DNA of 64,000 nucleotides, from the NCBI RefSeq assembly GCF_902833085.1, contig NZ_CADFEB010000006.1:372001-436000 (forward strand), given 5' to 3'. Position 1 is the stretch's first letter; every line of letters begins with the position of its first letter. The DNA comes from Burkholderia ubonensis. Its GTDB lineage: Bacteria; Pseudomonadota; Gammaproteobacteria; Burkholderiales; Burkholderiaceae. Made by a program: the position numbers and the translations under genes. Of the stretch, positions 34,917-43,729 are shown in pieces. Below the pieces are notes generated by a model, which was not told the origin of the DNA, did not search any database, and saw only the letters and a list, made by a program, of their open reading frames with translations.

Positions 34917-36545
34917 GTGAAAATCGCCAGAATAACCATCAAAGCAAAACTGCTTGGCGGCTTCGGCATGCTTGCCGCGGTCGTCGTGATCGTGTCGGGC
35001 ATGGCGCTGAACGCGTTGTCCGACGCCAACGACGAGTTTTCCCGCTACGTGAACGGCGTCAACGCGCGGGCGAGCTTGTCCGCGCAGGTTCGCACCGCGG
35101 TCGACCGGCGTGCGCTCGCGGCGCGCAACCTCGTGCTGGTCACGAAACCGGCCGACGTCGCATTCGAGCTCGCCGAGGTGCAGCGCGCGCACCAGGACGT
35201 GCAGGAACGGCTCGGCAAGCTGAAGGACATGATGACGACAGGCACGACCGCGCGGGCGCGCGAGCTGGTCGCCGAGATCGCACGCGTCGAAACCAGCTAC
35301 GGGCCGGTCGCGCTCAAGATCGTGAGCCTCGCGCAGAGCGGCAAGAGGGACGAGGCGATCGCGGAAATGAACGACCACTGCCGTCCGCTGCTCGCTGAGC
35401 TCGTGAGCGCAACCAACGCGTACGCATCCTTCACGCACGAACGGGAACGCACGATCGCGCAGTCCTTCGCGGACCGCTATGCGTTCGACCGCAACGTGCT
35501 CACGGCGATCAGCGTGATCGCGATCGCGTTCGCGATCGTCGGCGGGTTGTGGATGACGCGCATGATCACGTCGCCGATCGTCACGGCGGTCGGCGTCGCG
35601 CGCACGGTCGCCGACGGCGATCTCGGCAGTCGTATCGACGTGCACGGCAACGACGAGACGCGCGACCTGCTCCACGCGCTGCGTACGATGAACGGGCGGC
35701 TGGTCGACATCGTGAGCCGCGTGCGCGATACGTCGAGCAGCATCGCCACGGCGGTCGACCAGATCGCGGCGGGCAACCTCGACCTGAGCCAGCGGACCGA
35801 GGAGCAGGCCGCGTCGCTGCAGGAAACGGCCGCGACGATGGAGGAGTTCACGTCGACGGTGCGCCACAACGCGGAAAGCGCGCAGCAGGCCAGCACGCTC
35901 GCCGCGAATGCGTCGGACGTCGCGCAACGCGGCAGCGCCGTGGTCGGGCGCGTCGTCGACGCGATGACGGAGATCGGCGACAGCTCGTCGAAGATCGCGG
36001 ACATCACCGGCATCATCGAAGGCATCGCGTTCCAGACCAACATCCTCGCGCTGAACGCGGCCGTCGAGGCCGCGCGCGCGGGCGAACAGGGCCGCGGCTT
36101 CGCGGTCGTCGCGAGCGAGGTGCGCAGCCTCGCGCAGCGCTCGTCGAGCGCTGCGAAGGAGATCAAGGCACTGATCACCACATCGGTGCAGACGATTCGC
36201 GACGGTTCGACGCTCGCGGGCGAGGCCGGCGACACGATGCGCGACGTCACGCAGGCAGTCGCGCGCGTGACGGACATCATGGGCGAGATCGCGGCCGCGT
36301 CCGCCGAACAGAGCCGCGGAATCGAGCAGGTCAGCGTGGCGATTACGCAGATGGATCAGACGACGCAGCAGAACGCGGCGCTCGTCGAGCAGGCCGCGGC
36401 GGCGTCGAAGTCGCTCGAGGCGCAGGGACACGAGCTGAGCGAAACGGTCGCCGCGTTCCGGATGCCGGCCGGCGAACGGGCGCAGTCGAGCGCCAGTCCG
36501 GATGCGGCCGGCGCGCGCGGCGCGTGGCGTGCGGTCGCTGCGTGA
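34917..36545 (+). CDS. Methyl-accepting chemotaxis protein
   Basis: A 542-residue chemoreceptor of Tsr/Tar plan: first membrane helix at about residues 11-31, a four-helix-bundle periplasmic sensor, second helix at about 195-216, HAMP to about 270, then a long signalling coiled coil with the conserved tip IIEGIAFQTNILALNAAVEAARAGEQGRGFAVVA (too long to be other than an MCP). Methylation-type Glu/Gln pairs flank it (EEQAASLQETAATMEE). The C-terminus ends in Ala without a CheR-docking pentapeptide. Start is GTG at 34917 after GAGGGG. The ligand is unknown; next to low-oxygen genes, an energy or redox cue is possible. Confidence 0.93.
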   Translation: MKIARITIKAKLLGGFGMLAAVVVIVSGMALNALSDANDEFSRYVNGVNARASLSAQVRTAVDRRALAARNLVLVTKPADVAFELAEVQRAHQDVQERLGKLKDMMTTGTTARARELVAEIARVETSYGPVALKIVSLAQSGKRDEAIAEMNDHCRPLLAELVSATNAYASFTHERERTIAQSFADRYAFDRNVLTAISVIAIAFAIVGGLWMTRMITSPIVTAVGVARTVADGDLGSRIDVHGNDETRDLLHALRTMNGRLVDIVSRVRDTSSSIATAVDQIAAGNLDLSQRTEEQAASLQETAATMEEFTSTVRHNAESAQQASTLAANASDVAQRGSAVVGRVVDAMTEIGDSSSKIADITGIIEGIAFQTNILALNAAVEAARAGEQGRGFAVVASEVRSLAQRSSSAAKEIKALITTSVQTIRDGSTLAGEAGDTMRDVTQAVARVTDIMGEIAAASAEQSRGIEQVSVAITQMDQTTQQNAALVEQAAAASKSLEAQGHELSETVAAFRMPAGERAQSSASPDAAGARGAWRAVAA

Positions 36546-36778
36546 CGAGGTTCGCGATGATTCGCGTGCGCGGCATGCGTGCATGCCGCGTGCCGTCACG
36601 TCACGTCACGTCGGACGAACACGTGTCGTAGGGAGAATCTTTCTGCACGCGGCGTACACGTAAACGCGCATGCGTAGAAGTCTCGCGTTTCGCAAACCCC
36701 TTGCGCATGGACTGTCACGCGCCCTTTCGACGTTCATATCGCACTGCAGGCATTCGTCCTACCGTGGACGAATTGCGT

Positions 36779-36792
36779 TTGATCAAAATCAA
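36779..36792 (+). promoter_or_regulatory. Perfect FNR/ANR box before the class II ribonucleotide reductase
   Basis: TTGAT-caaa-ATCAA matches the FNR/ANR consensus at all ten positions. Its centre is about 57 bases before the ATG at 36843, which would place it near -41.5 of a start site close to 36827, the classical activation position. The rest of the 297-base gap (36546-36842) has repeated CGTCA units at 36595-36615 and no gene. Confidence 0.8.
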
Positions 36793-36842
36793 TCTTCGCG
36801 CGCTTCATAAAGTGTCCTCATTGCCGGAACGAAAGCGCTGCC

Positions 36843-38627
36843 ATGGACGAACAACCGCTATCCGCCGCCGTGCTCGCCGATCGTTATGCACGCGCGGGCG
36901 AGACGACGCGCGCGGCGATTTTCCGGCGGGTCGCGCATGCGCTCGCGCTCGCGGAGCCGATGGCATCGCGCGCGCGCGTCGAGCAGCTGTTCTATCGCAA
37001 CATGCAGCGCGGCGCGATCGGCGCCGGACGCATCATGGCCAACGCAGGCACCGGCGCGGAAGGGACGATGGTCAACTGCTTCGTGCATCCGGTCGCGATG
37101 CCCGGCGTCGCCTCGCTCGCCGCCGTGCAAGCGGCGCTCGCGCAGGCGCTCGACGAGGCGCGCATCACGCTGCTGATGGGCGGCGGCGTCGGCTACGATT
37201 TTTCGCCGCTGCCGCCGGCCACGGCCTACGAGCGGCGCGGCGCCGATACGCCGGACGTCTGCGCGGCGATCGACCGCTTCGACATCGTGTGCCGCGCGCT
37301 GCCTTACGCGGGCCCGCGGCGCGGCGCACAGATGGCGGTCCTGCGCTGCGATCATCCGGACATCATCGAATTCGTCGAAGCAAAGCACGGCCGGCGGCGC
37401 TGGCCGACCTTCAGCCTCGCGGTGGGCGTGACCGACGCCTTCATGGAAGCGGTCGCCGGCAACCTGCCGTGGACGTTGCGGCACCGCGCGCCGCCCTGCT
37501 CGCCCGTCTGCACGCAGACCGCGCTGCCGGACGGCAGCTGGACCTACGCGACGGTGCCCGCGCGTGCGCTCTGGCATGTGATCGTCAACGAAGCGCGCGA
37601 CAGCTCCGAGCCGCGGCTGCTGTTTCTCGACACGATCGACGCGGCCGATTCGCTGCGCGCGCGCGAGCGCATCGATGCGACGGACCCGTGCAGCGAGCAG
37701 CCTTTGCCCGCATACGGCAGCAGCGTGCTCGGGCCGATCGACCTGTCCCGGTTCGTGCGCCATCCGTTCGGCGTCGACGGCAAGCCGCACTTCGATTTCA
37801 CGGCGTTCGCCGACGCGGTGCGCGTGCAGGTGCGCTTGCTCGACAACGCGATCGACCTGACCGTGTGGCCGCTCGCCGCGCATGCGCGCGAAGCGCATGA
37901 GAAACGGCGCATCGGCGTCGGCGTGACGGGGCTTGCCGATGCGCTGACGATGCTGCGTCTGCGCTACGACTGCGGCGCCGCGCGCATGGTCGCGCGCGAG
38001 ATCGCGCTGACGATGCGCCAGCACGCATTCTCCGCATCGGCGTCGCTGGCGGCCGAGCGCGGCGTGTTTCCCGCCTACGACGCCGCCGACTATCTCGACG
38101 GCGCCGCGCATCGCGCACCGCTGCCCGTCACCGTACGCGAAGCGATCGCACGTCACGGGCTGCGCAACAGCCACCTGATGTCGTTCGCGCCGGCGGGCAG
38201 CGTGAGCGTCGCGTTCGGCGACAACTGCTCGCACGGCATCGAGCCCGCGATCGACTGGATCGAGCGCCGCGAAGTGCGGACCGGCGACAACCACCTGCAT
38301 GCGATTCGTGCGGAGAATCACGCGTACCGGCTGTTTCGTCAGCTGCATGGCGAGCACGCGCCGCTGCCCGATTATTTCGTGAAGGCGGCCGACATCGCGC
38401 CGGCCGATCATGTGTCGATGCTCGCCGCGCTGCAGCCCTGCGTCGACGCGGCGATCTCGAAAACGGTCAACGTCGATCGGCGCTGCTCGCTCGCGCAAAT
38501 CGACGCGCTGTTCTTCGCCGCGTGGCGCGAACGCCTGAAAAGCATCACGATCTTCCGCCCCGATCCGACGTTCCCGTCGGTGTTCCCCGGCGGCGCGTTC
38601 GGGCAGATGGATGCACATTGGTGCTGA
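36843..38627 (+). CDS. Class II (adenosylcobalamin-dependent) ribonucleotide reductase-like protein, divergent active site
   Basis: A 594-residue protein with the ten-stranded barrel of vitamin-B12-dependent ribonucleotide reductase, which makes deoxyribonucleotides without oxygen. Seen: Cys79 in GTMVNCFVHPV (first redox Cys), LLMGGGVGYDFS, the thiyl-radical loop at 281-285 (DPCSE, Cys283 and Glu285), RIGVGVTGLADAL and APAGSVSVAFGDNCSHGIEP. Two departures: the usual Asn of the NPCxE loop is Asp281, and the second redox Cys, expected 11 residues after Cys283 as in YGxCxLG, is Ser294 (AYGSSVLG). It is shorter than usual and ends in a single Cys (DAHWC). The perfect FNR box upstream suggests induction at low oxygen. 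Confidence 0.87.
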   Translation: MDEQPLSAAVLADRYARAGETTRAAIFRRVAHALALAEPMASRARVEQLFYRNMQRGAIGAGRIMANAGTGAEGTMVNCFVHPVAMPGVASLAAVQAALAQALDEARITLLMGGGVGYDFSPLPPATAYERRGADTPDVCAAIDRFDIVCRALPYAGPRRGAQMAVLRCDHPDIIEFVEAKHGRRRWPTFSLAVGVTDAFMEAVAGNLPWTLRHRAPPCSPVCTQTALPDGSWTYATVPARALWHVIVNEARDSSEPRLLFLDTIDAADSLRARERIDATDPCSEQPLPAYGSSVLGPIDLSRFVRHPFGVDGKPHFDFTAFADAVRVQVRLLDNAIDLTVWPLAAHAREAHEKRRIGVGVTGLADALTMLRLRYDCGAARMVAREIALTMRQHAFSASASLAAERGVFPAYDAADYLDGAAHRAPLPVTVREAIARHGLRNSHLMSFAPAGSVSVAFGDNCSHGIEPAIDWIERREVRTGDNHLHAIRAENHAYRLFRQLHGEHAPLPDYFVKAADIAPADHVSMLAALQPCVDAAISKTVNVDRRCSLAQIDALFFAAWRERLKSITIFRPDPTFPSVFPGGAFGQMDAHWC

Positions 38628-38701
38628 CGCCGTGCGCCGCATCGGCGTAGATGCAGACTTTTAAAACCGACGATTGCCGAGTATCCTAAAAAAAGCATCT
38701 C

Positions 38702-38743
38702 CGGTCGGGCGACGGGTCGCGTGCCTTGACACGAGCCCGACCG
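38702..38743. other. Long hairpin between ribonucleotide reductase and otsA genes
   Basis: Perfect 9-base arms CGGTCGGGC (38702-38710) and GCCCGACCG (38735-38743) enclose 24 bases. It lies 75 bases after the reductase stop and 94 bases before otsA and could terminate the first or shape the leader of the second. A seven-A run precedes it at 38688-38694. Confidence 0.4.
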
Positions 38744-38836
38744 ACGCGGCCCCATCGTGCATATTGAGCCGATGGCGGCGGTTGTCGCGCGCCACGGCCG
38801 CACAGGCATGTTCCCCATCATTCGTCAGGAGAGCTG

Positions 38837-40243
38837 GTGAGCCGTCTCGTCGTCGTTTCGAATCGCATCGCAGATCCACGTAAAGCCGCTGCAGGCGGCC
38901 TCGCCGTCGCAGTGCGCGACAGCCTGCAGGAAACGGGCGGCGTATGGTTCGGCTGGAGCGGCCGGTTGCGCGGCGAGGACGACCATCCGAGCCGCGGCGA
39001 CGACGTGCAGATTCAGAACGTCGGTCGCATCCAGCTCGCGACGATCGACCTCGATCCGCAAGACTACGACGCGTACTACCTCGGCTATTCGAACAACGTG
39101 CTGTGGCCGGTGTTTCACTACCGGCTCGACCTCGCGCAATTCGACCGACGTTTCGCGGACGGCTATCGCCGCGTCAACCAGCTCTTTGCGCGCAAGCTCT
39201 ACCCGCTGCTGCGCCCCGACGACGTCGTGTGGGTGCACGACTATCAGTTGATTCCGCTCGCGGCCGAGCTGCGCGCGATCGGCTGCACGAACCCGATCGG
39301 CTTCTTCCTGCACATTCCGATGCCGCCGCCGCCGATCATGGCGGCGATCCCGGAGCACGAGTGGCTGATGCGCTCGCTGTTCGCGTACGACCTCGTCGGC
39401 TTCCAGACGGAAAGCGACCTGCTGCACTTCGAGCACTACGTCGAGGCTGAAGCCGGCGCGGCGCGCCTGCCCGACGGCCGGCTGCGCGCCTTCGGCCGCA
39501 CGTTGTCGGCGGGCGCGTTTCCGATCGGCATCAACGTCGACGAATTCGCGTCGCTCGCGGGCGACCGCGACGGCATCGCGATGTTCGAACGGATGCGCGA
39601 CGAGTATTCGCGCCGCCAGTTGCTCGTCGGCGTCGACCGTCTCGATTACACGAAAGGCCTGCCGCAGCGCGTGCACGCGTTCCGCCAACTGCTCGAGCAG
39701 TATCCGGAGAACCGCAATCGCGCGACGCTGATCCAGATCGCTGCGCCGAGCCGCGAGGATCTCGGCGCCTATGACGACCTGCGGCGCGAGATGGACAGCC
39801 TGTGCGGCGCGATCAACGGCGACTACGGCGAGCTCGAATGGATGCCGATGCGCTACATCCATCGCACGGTCGCGCGCCGGCGGCTGCCGGGCCTCTATCG
39901 CGCGAGCCGCGTCGCACTCGTCACGCCGCTGCGCGACGGGATGAATCTGGTCGCGAAGGAATTCCTCGCCGCGCAGGACGAGACCGATCCGGGCGTGCTC
40001 GTGCTGTCGCGCTTCGCGGGCGCGGCCGAGCAAATGAAGGAAGCGCTGCTCGTCAATCCGTACGACACGCAAGGCACCGCGCAGGCGATCCAGCGCGCGC
40101 TCACGATGTCGATCGACGAGCGCCGGCAGCGCCACGCGGCGCTGATGGCGACCGTGCGCAAGTATGACGTGCACTGGTGGCGCACGCGCTTTCTCGACGC
40201 GCTCGCCGATGCGTCGGAGGTTGCCGCCGCGGCCCAGCCGTGA
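38837..40243 (+). CDS. otsA: Alpha,alpha-trehalose-phosphate synthase (UDP-forming)
   Basis: A 468-residue GT20 glycosyltransferase that joins UDP-glucose and glucose-6-phosphate to make trehalose-6-phosphate, a stress protectant precursor. Seen: the N-terminal LVVVSNRIADP with GGLAVAV (UDP-Glc loop), WFGWSG, WVHDYQLIPLAAEL, GVDRLDYTKGLPQR (phosphate/UDP contacts) and DGMNLVAKEF. Length and motif order are those of OtsA. GTG start after CAGGAGAG. No otsB phosphatase gene is adjacent. It sits between the oxygen-independent ribonucleotide reductase and OsmC/FtsH genes, consistent with a stress or dormancy locus. Confidence 0.95.
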   Translation: MSRLVVVSNRIADPRKAAAGGLAVAVRDSLQETGGVWFGWSGRLRGEDDHPSRGDDVQIQNVGRIQLATIDLDPQDYDAYYLGYSNNVLWPVFHYRLDLAQFDRRFADGYRRVNQLFARKLYPLLRPDDVVWVHDYQLIPLAAELRAIGCTNPIGFFLHIPMPPPPIMAAIPEHEWLMRSLFAYDLVGFQTESDLLHFEHYVEAEAGAARLPDGRLRAFGRTLSAGAFPIGINVDEFASLAGDRDGIAMFERMRDEYSRRQLLVGVDRLDYTKGLPQRVHAFRQLLEQYPENRNRATLIQIAAPSREDLGAYDDLRREMDSLCGAINGDYGELEWMPMRYIHRTVARRRLPGLYRASRVALVTPLRDGMNLVAKEFLAAQDETDPGVLVLSRFAGAAEQMKEALLVNPYDTQGTAQAIQRALTMSIDERRQRHAALMATVRKYDVHWWRTRFLDALADASEVAAAAQP

Positions 40244-40273
40244 TCGACCGCATGCCGTGCGGCAGGTCCGGCG

Positions 40274-40741
40274 TTACAGGCTCGTCTGCACGTCCGCGAG
40301 CACCGCGCCGTTCACGTCGCACACGTCCACCGAGACCGGAATGCCCGTGCGTACGCTTTCGGTGACGACGCAAAACGCATCGAACTGCTCGAGCGCGCGC
40401 GACGCCAGCGCGAGATCGGTCCACGCCTTGCCGATCGTCAACTGCACCGCCATCGAGCCGACCCGCACGCGCCCGGATTCGCTCTGCACCATGTCGACGT
40501 CGATATGCGCGCCGACCGGCTGCGGATCGATGTGATTTTTCTCCAGCGCAAACAGCAGGCTGGCCGCGAGACAGTTCGCGACCGACGCCGCCAGCAGGCG
40601 CACCGGATTCGGCCCGCTGCCGAGGCCGAGCGGCGGCGGCTCGTCGGTCAGCATCATGGGCAGGTCCGTGCCGGTAAACCGGACCTCGAAATGGAAGCGT
40701 TCGCGTTGCGCGACGTCGACCGACACACGCTCTTCGCTCAT
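40274..40741 (-). CDS. OsmC-family peroxide-resistance-like protein
   Basis: A 155-residue OsmC/Ohr-fold protein: FTGTDLPMMLTDEPPPLGLGSGPNPVRLLAASVANCLAASLLFALEK holds the first family Cys in VANC, and QFDAFCVVTESV holds the second, the pair that reduces organic peroxides. The start at 40741 (MSEERVS) is preceded by a longer open frame but gives the family N-terminus. It ends 30 bases from the convergent otsA stop. Confidence 0.9.
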   Translation of the reverse strand: MSEERVSVDVAQRERFHFEVRFTGTDLPMMLTDEPPPLGLGSGPNPVRLLAASVANCLAASLLFALEKNHIDPQPVGAHIDVDMVQSESGRVRVGSMAVQLTIGKAWTDLALASRALEQFDAFCVVTESVRTGIPVSVDVCDVNGAVLADVQTSL

Positions 40742-40849
40742 GGCGACTCCATCGATATCGTGGTGATCGGCGCGCCGCTCGCGCCGGATGCCGACTCGCG
40801 CCCTGCCGGGCGATCGGCGCATTCCGGCGTCGGACCGGCGCGCCGACGG

Positions 40850-42817
40850 TCAATGATCGGGTTTGTGCGGCGCGCCGTACGTCATGAAATCGTGCACGTC
40901 GGCGGTTGCGTCGCCGGGGCCGTTCGCGGCGCCCGGTTCCGTTTCGGCGCCGGGCGCCGCATGTCGCGGCGTGGCGTCGGGCGGCGCGATCAGCGCCTGC
41001 AGCGCGTCGCGTTCGAGGACTTCGCATTCGAGCAGGCGCCGCGCGATCCGCTCGAGCGCGTCGCGATGCTCGGCGAGCGTCGCGGCGACCCGCGCGTGCG
41101 CGTCCGCGAGCAGCGCGCGCACTTCTTCGTCGATCAGCTGCGCGGTGTGCTCGCTGCAGCGCCCTTCGCCGGCGTTCCAAGCGCCGGGCAGGCCCGCGCG
41201 CGGCGCGCCGTCGTCGAACGTCGCGAGGCCGATGCTCTCGCTCATCCCGTATTGCATGACCATGTGGCGCACCATCGTGGTCGCGCGTTCGAGATCGTTC
41301 TGCGCGCCCGTCGACACGTCGCCGAACACCAGCTCCTCGGCCACCCGCCCGCCGAGCAGCGCGTCGAGCCGGTCGAGCAGCTCGCTCTTGCGCAGCACGT
41401 AGCGGTCCTCGGTCGGCACCTGCTGCGTATAGCCGAGCGCCGCGACGCCGCGCGGAATGATCGACACCTTCTTCACCGGATCGCAGTGCGTGCGGCATTG
41501 CGCGACGAGCGCATGCCCGGCCTCGTGATAGGCGATCGTCACCTTCTCCTGCTCGTTCATCACGCGGCTCTTGCGCTCCATGCCGGTCATCGCGCGATCG
41601 ATCGCCTCGTCGAAATCGATCATCTCGATCTCCGGCTTGCCGTGCTCCGCCGCATGCAGCGCGGCCTCGTTGACCACGTTCGCGAGATCCGCGCCGACGA
41701 AGCCCGGCGTGCGCGACGCCAGTTCGGCGAGATCGACGCCGGCCGCGAGCTTCACGCGCTTCACGTGCACGCCGAGAATCTGCCTGCGGCCGTTGAGATC
41801 GGGCCGGTCGATCGCGATGTGCCGGTCGAAGCGGCCCGGGCGCAGCAATGCGGGGTCGAGGATTTCGGGCCGGTTGGTCGCGGCCATGATGATCACGCCG
41901 GAATTGGCCTGGAAGCCGTCCATCTCGACGAGCAGCTGGTTCAGCGTCTGCTCGCGCTCGTCGTTGCCCGACATCATGCCGACGCCGCGTACCTTGCCGA
42001 GCGCGTCGAGCTCGTCGACGAACACGATGCACGGCGCCTTCTGCTGCGCCTGCTCGAACAGGTCGCGCACGCGCGCCGCGCCGACGCCGACGAACATCTC
42101 GACGAACGCCGAGCCGCTGATCGAGAAGAACGGCACCGCCGCCTCGCCGGCAACCGCGCGCGCGAGCAGCGTCTTGCCGGTGCCGGGCGCGCCGACGATC
42201 AGCACGCCTTTCGGGATCTTGCCGCCGAGCCGCTGGTAGCGCTCCGGGTTGCGCAGGAACGCGACGAGCTGCTGCAGCTCGGCCTTCGCCTCGTCGATGC
42301 CCGCGATGTCGTCGAACGTGATGCCGGTCGCCTGCTGCACGTACACGCGCGCCTGGCTCTTGCCCATCCCGCTGAAGTCCTGCAGCCCGCCACGCCGTCG
42401 CAGCATCATGTTCCAGATGAACACGAAGCCGATCAGCGGCAGCACCCACGACGCGAGCGCCGCGAGCCAGCTCGTGTCCGGCGTGCCGTGATAGCGGATG
42501 CCGGCGGCGGTCAGCGTCTCGACCAGGTGTTCGTCGGTGACGCGGTTGGTCGAGAAACGCCACGGCGCGCCGGTCTCCTTCACGACGGACGTCTCGGAAG
42601 CCGGCAGCATCGCGCCGGCCTCGGGCATCTTCAGCGTGCCCGAGATCGACACCTGGCTGATCTCGAGATCGTCGACGAGCCGCGCGGTGACGAGCCGATG
42701 GAAGTCGCTGTACGCGATCGGCGTCGACGTCGGGTGCAGCATCAGCAGCTGCACCGCGAACAGGATGAAGAATCCGATCGCGATCAGCAGGCCGGGATAG
42801 TCGAATTTCTTGTCCAT
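40850..42817 (-). CDS. ftsH: ATP-dependent zinc metalloprotease FtsH (additional copy)
   Basis: A 655-residue membrane AAA+ protease. Two N-terminal helices (IAIGFFILFAVQLLML and a second near residue 125) enclose a periplasmic domain; the ATPase has Walker A GAPGTGKT (209-216), Walker B IVFVDELDALG and SRH ATNRPEILDPALLRPGRFDR; the protease zinc site is HEAGH at 431-435 in TIAYHEAGHALV. It degrades membrane and regulatory proteins. Burkholderia carry a housekeeping FtsH elsewhere next to rrmJ, so this one, with OsmC and a zinc-ribbon gene, is probably a stress-locus paralogue; that distinction is inference. Confidence 0.94.
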   Translation of the reverse strand: MDKKFDYPGLLIAIGFFILFAVQLLMLHPTSTPIAYSDFHRLVTARLVDDLEISQVSISGTLKMPEAGAMLPASETSVVKETGAPWRFSTNRVTDEHLVETLTAAGIRYHGTPDTSWLAALASWVLPLIGFVFIWNMMLRRRGGLQDFSGMGKSQARVYVQQATGITFDDIAGIDEAKAELQQLVAFLRNPERYQRLGGKIPKGVLIVGAPGTGKTLLARAVAGEAAVPFFSISGSAFVEMFVGVGAARVRDLFEQAQQKAPCIVFVDELDALGKVRGVGMMSGNDEREQTLNQLLVEMDGFQANSGVIIMAATNRPEILDPALLRPGRFDRHIAIDRPDLNGRRQILGVHVKRVKLAAGVDLAELASRTPGFVGADLANVVNEAALHAAEHGKPEIEMIDFDEAIDRAMTGMERKSRVMNEQEKVTIAYHEAGHALVAQCRTHCDPVKKVSIIPRGVAALGYTQQVPTEDRYVLRKSELLDRLDALLGGRVAEELVFGDVSTGAQNDLERATTMVRHMVMQYGMSESIGLATFDDGAPRAGLPGAWNAGEGRCSEHTAQLIDEEVRALLADAHARVAATLAEHRDALERIARRLLECEVLERDALQALIAPPDATPRHAAPGAETEPGAANGPGDATADVHDFMTYGAPHKPDH

Positions 42818-42857
42818 GGCATCGAGCCGGCCGCGCGTGCGCGGCGTGTCGTTTCTC

Positions 42858-43367
42858 CTACGCGTCCGCGCGCATCCATTCGGCCCGCAGCATGCCTTCG
42901 CCGTCCGGGTAATGCAGCGTCAGCTTGCCGTGGTGTGCGCGCAGCATCGCCTTGCCCAGGCGCCGCAGCAGGTGCACGCCGGTGGTGCGGACCGTCAGCG
43001 ACGCATCGCCGTCGTCGATTTCCATGATCCGCTCGAGCGGATGCTGGCGGGTTTCGTCATCCGCCTGATGATTGAGGAGCCCGAGAATGTCCGCGCGTCG
43101 ATGGTTCAGGTACGCGCCGCTCAGGATCAGTTCGCCGGCCGGCGCATGGTCCTCGGTGCGCTTGCAGGCCGGGCACTGCTGCGCCTTCGCGTCGACGGGC
43201 GCCTCGTGCCAGGTCCAGCGGCCGTCGTCGTAGGATGCGCCGCACGTGGTGCAACGGGTCGCGGTCTTGAGCCGCTTCGGCGCGTGATAGCTGTCGTCGG
43301 TATGCGCGGGCGGCCGCTGGTCGTGCCGCATCGCCGACTGTCCGGGAGTGGAGTTCGATTGGTTCAT
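42858..43367 (-). CDS. BCAM0308-family zinc-ribbon protein
   Basis: A 169-residue protein with a four-cysteine zinc ribbon, CTTCGASYDDGRWTW followed by CPACKRTED, and a C-terminal domain with LERIMEIDDGDASLTVRTTGVHLLRRLGKAMLRAHHG. The family is named after a B. cenocepacia gene in the low-oxygen-activated locus; its function is unknown, and the fold after the ribbon recalls ribosome-associated NMD3-type domains. It is encoded 40 bases upstream of ftsH on the same strand and is probably co-transcribed. Confidence 0.8.
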   Translation of the reverse strand: MNQSNSTPGQSAMRHDQRPPAHTDDSYHAPKRLKTATRCTTCGASYDDGRWTWHEAPVDAKAQQCPACKRTEDHAPAGELILSGAYLNHRRADILGLLNHQADDETRQHPLERIMEIDDGDASLTVRTTGVHLLRRLGKAMLRAHHGKLTLHYPDGEGMLRAEWMRADA

Positions 43368-43729
43368 CGTCGCCTCGTTTCGTCAAATGAATGGGCGCTT
43401 GCGCGTTCGCGCGACCCTGCACCGGCCGGCGATCGCGCGCCCTTGACCGACTCTGTCACGCCGCATGCCGCGGTTTCGTCCGCGCGGCCGGCGATGCCGG
43501 TCCGCGATTGCATGCGGCTCGTAAATCCAGTCTAGTTCGCGGTCGCCGGTCACGCGAACGCGGGCGCCGCCGGTGCGATTCGTCGGACCTGATCTTTCAA
43601 CTCCGACCCTCGTCGCGCTATAGTCGCGATCGTGACATTTTTGTGACAATGCGGCGCGCCGCGGCGGTTTCGGCGCGCAACCTCGCATCGAACGACAACA
43701 TCCATCTGCCCATCCGAGGAGCACACGAC
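43368..43729. promoter_or_regulatory. Divergent region between zinc-ribbon gene and phosphatase gene
   Basis: About 360 bases with no gene. It must contain the promoters of the minus-strand ftsH operon and the plus-strand phosphatase. TTGTGACAATG near 43642 is a modest sigma-70-like or palindromic (TTGTGACAA) element upstream of the phosphatase. I see no FNR consensus box here. Confidence 0.4.

Noticed and set aside
38702..38743. Riboswitch (cobalamin) before otsA or the ribonucleotide reductase
   Set aside because: The hairpin lies after the reductase gene and lacks a B12-box-like sequence; no riboswitch was recognised before 36843 either.
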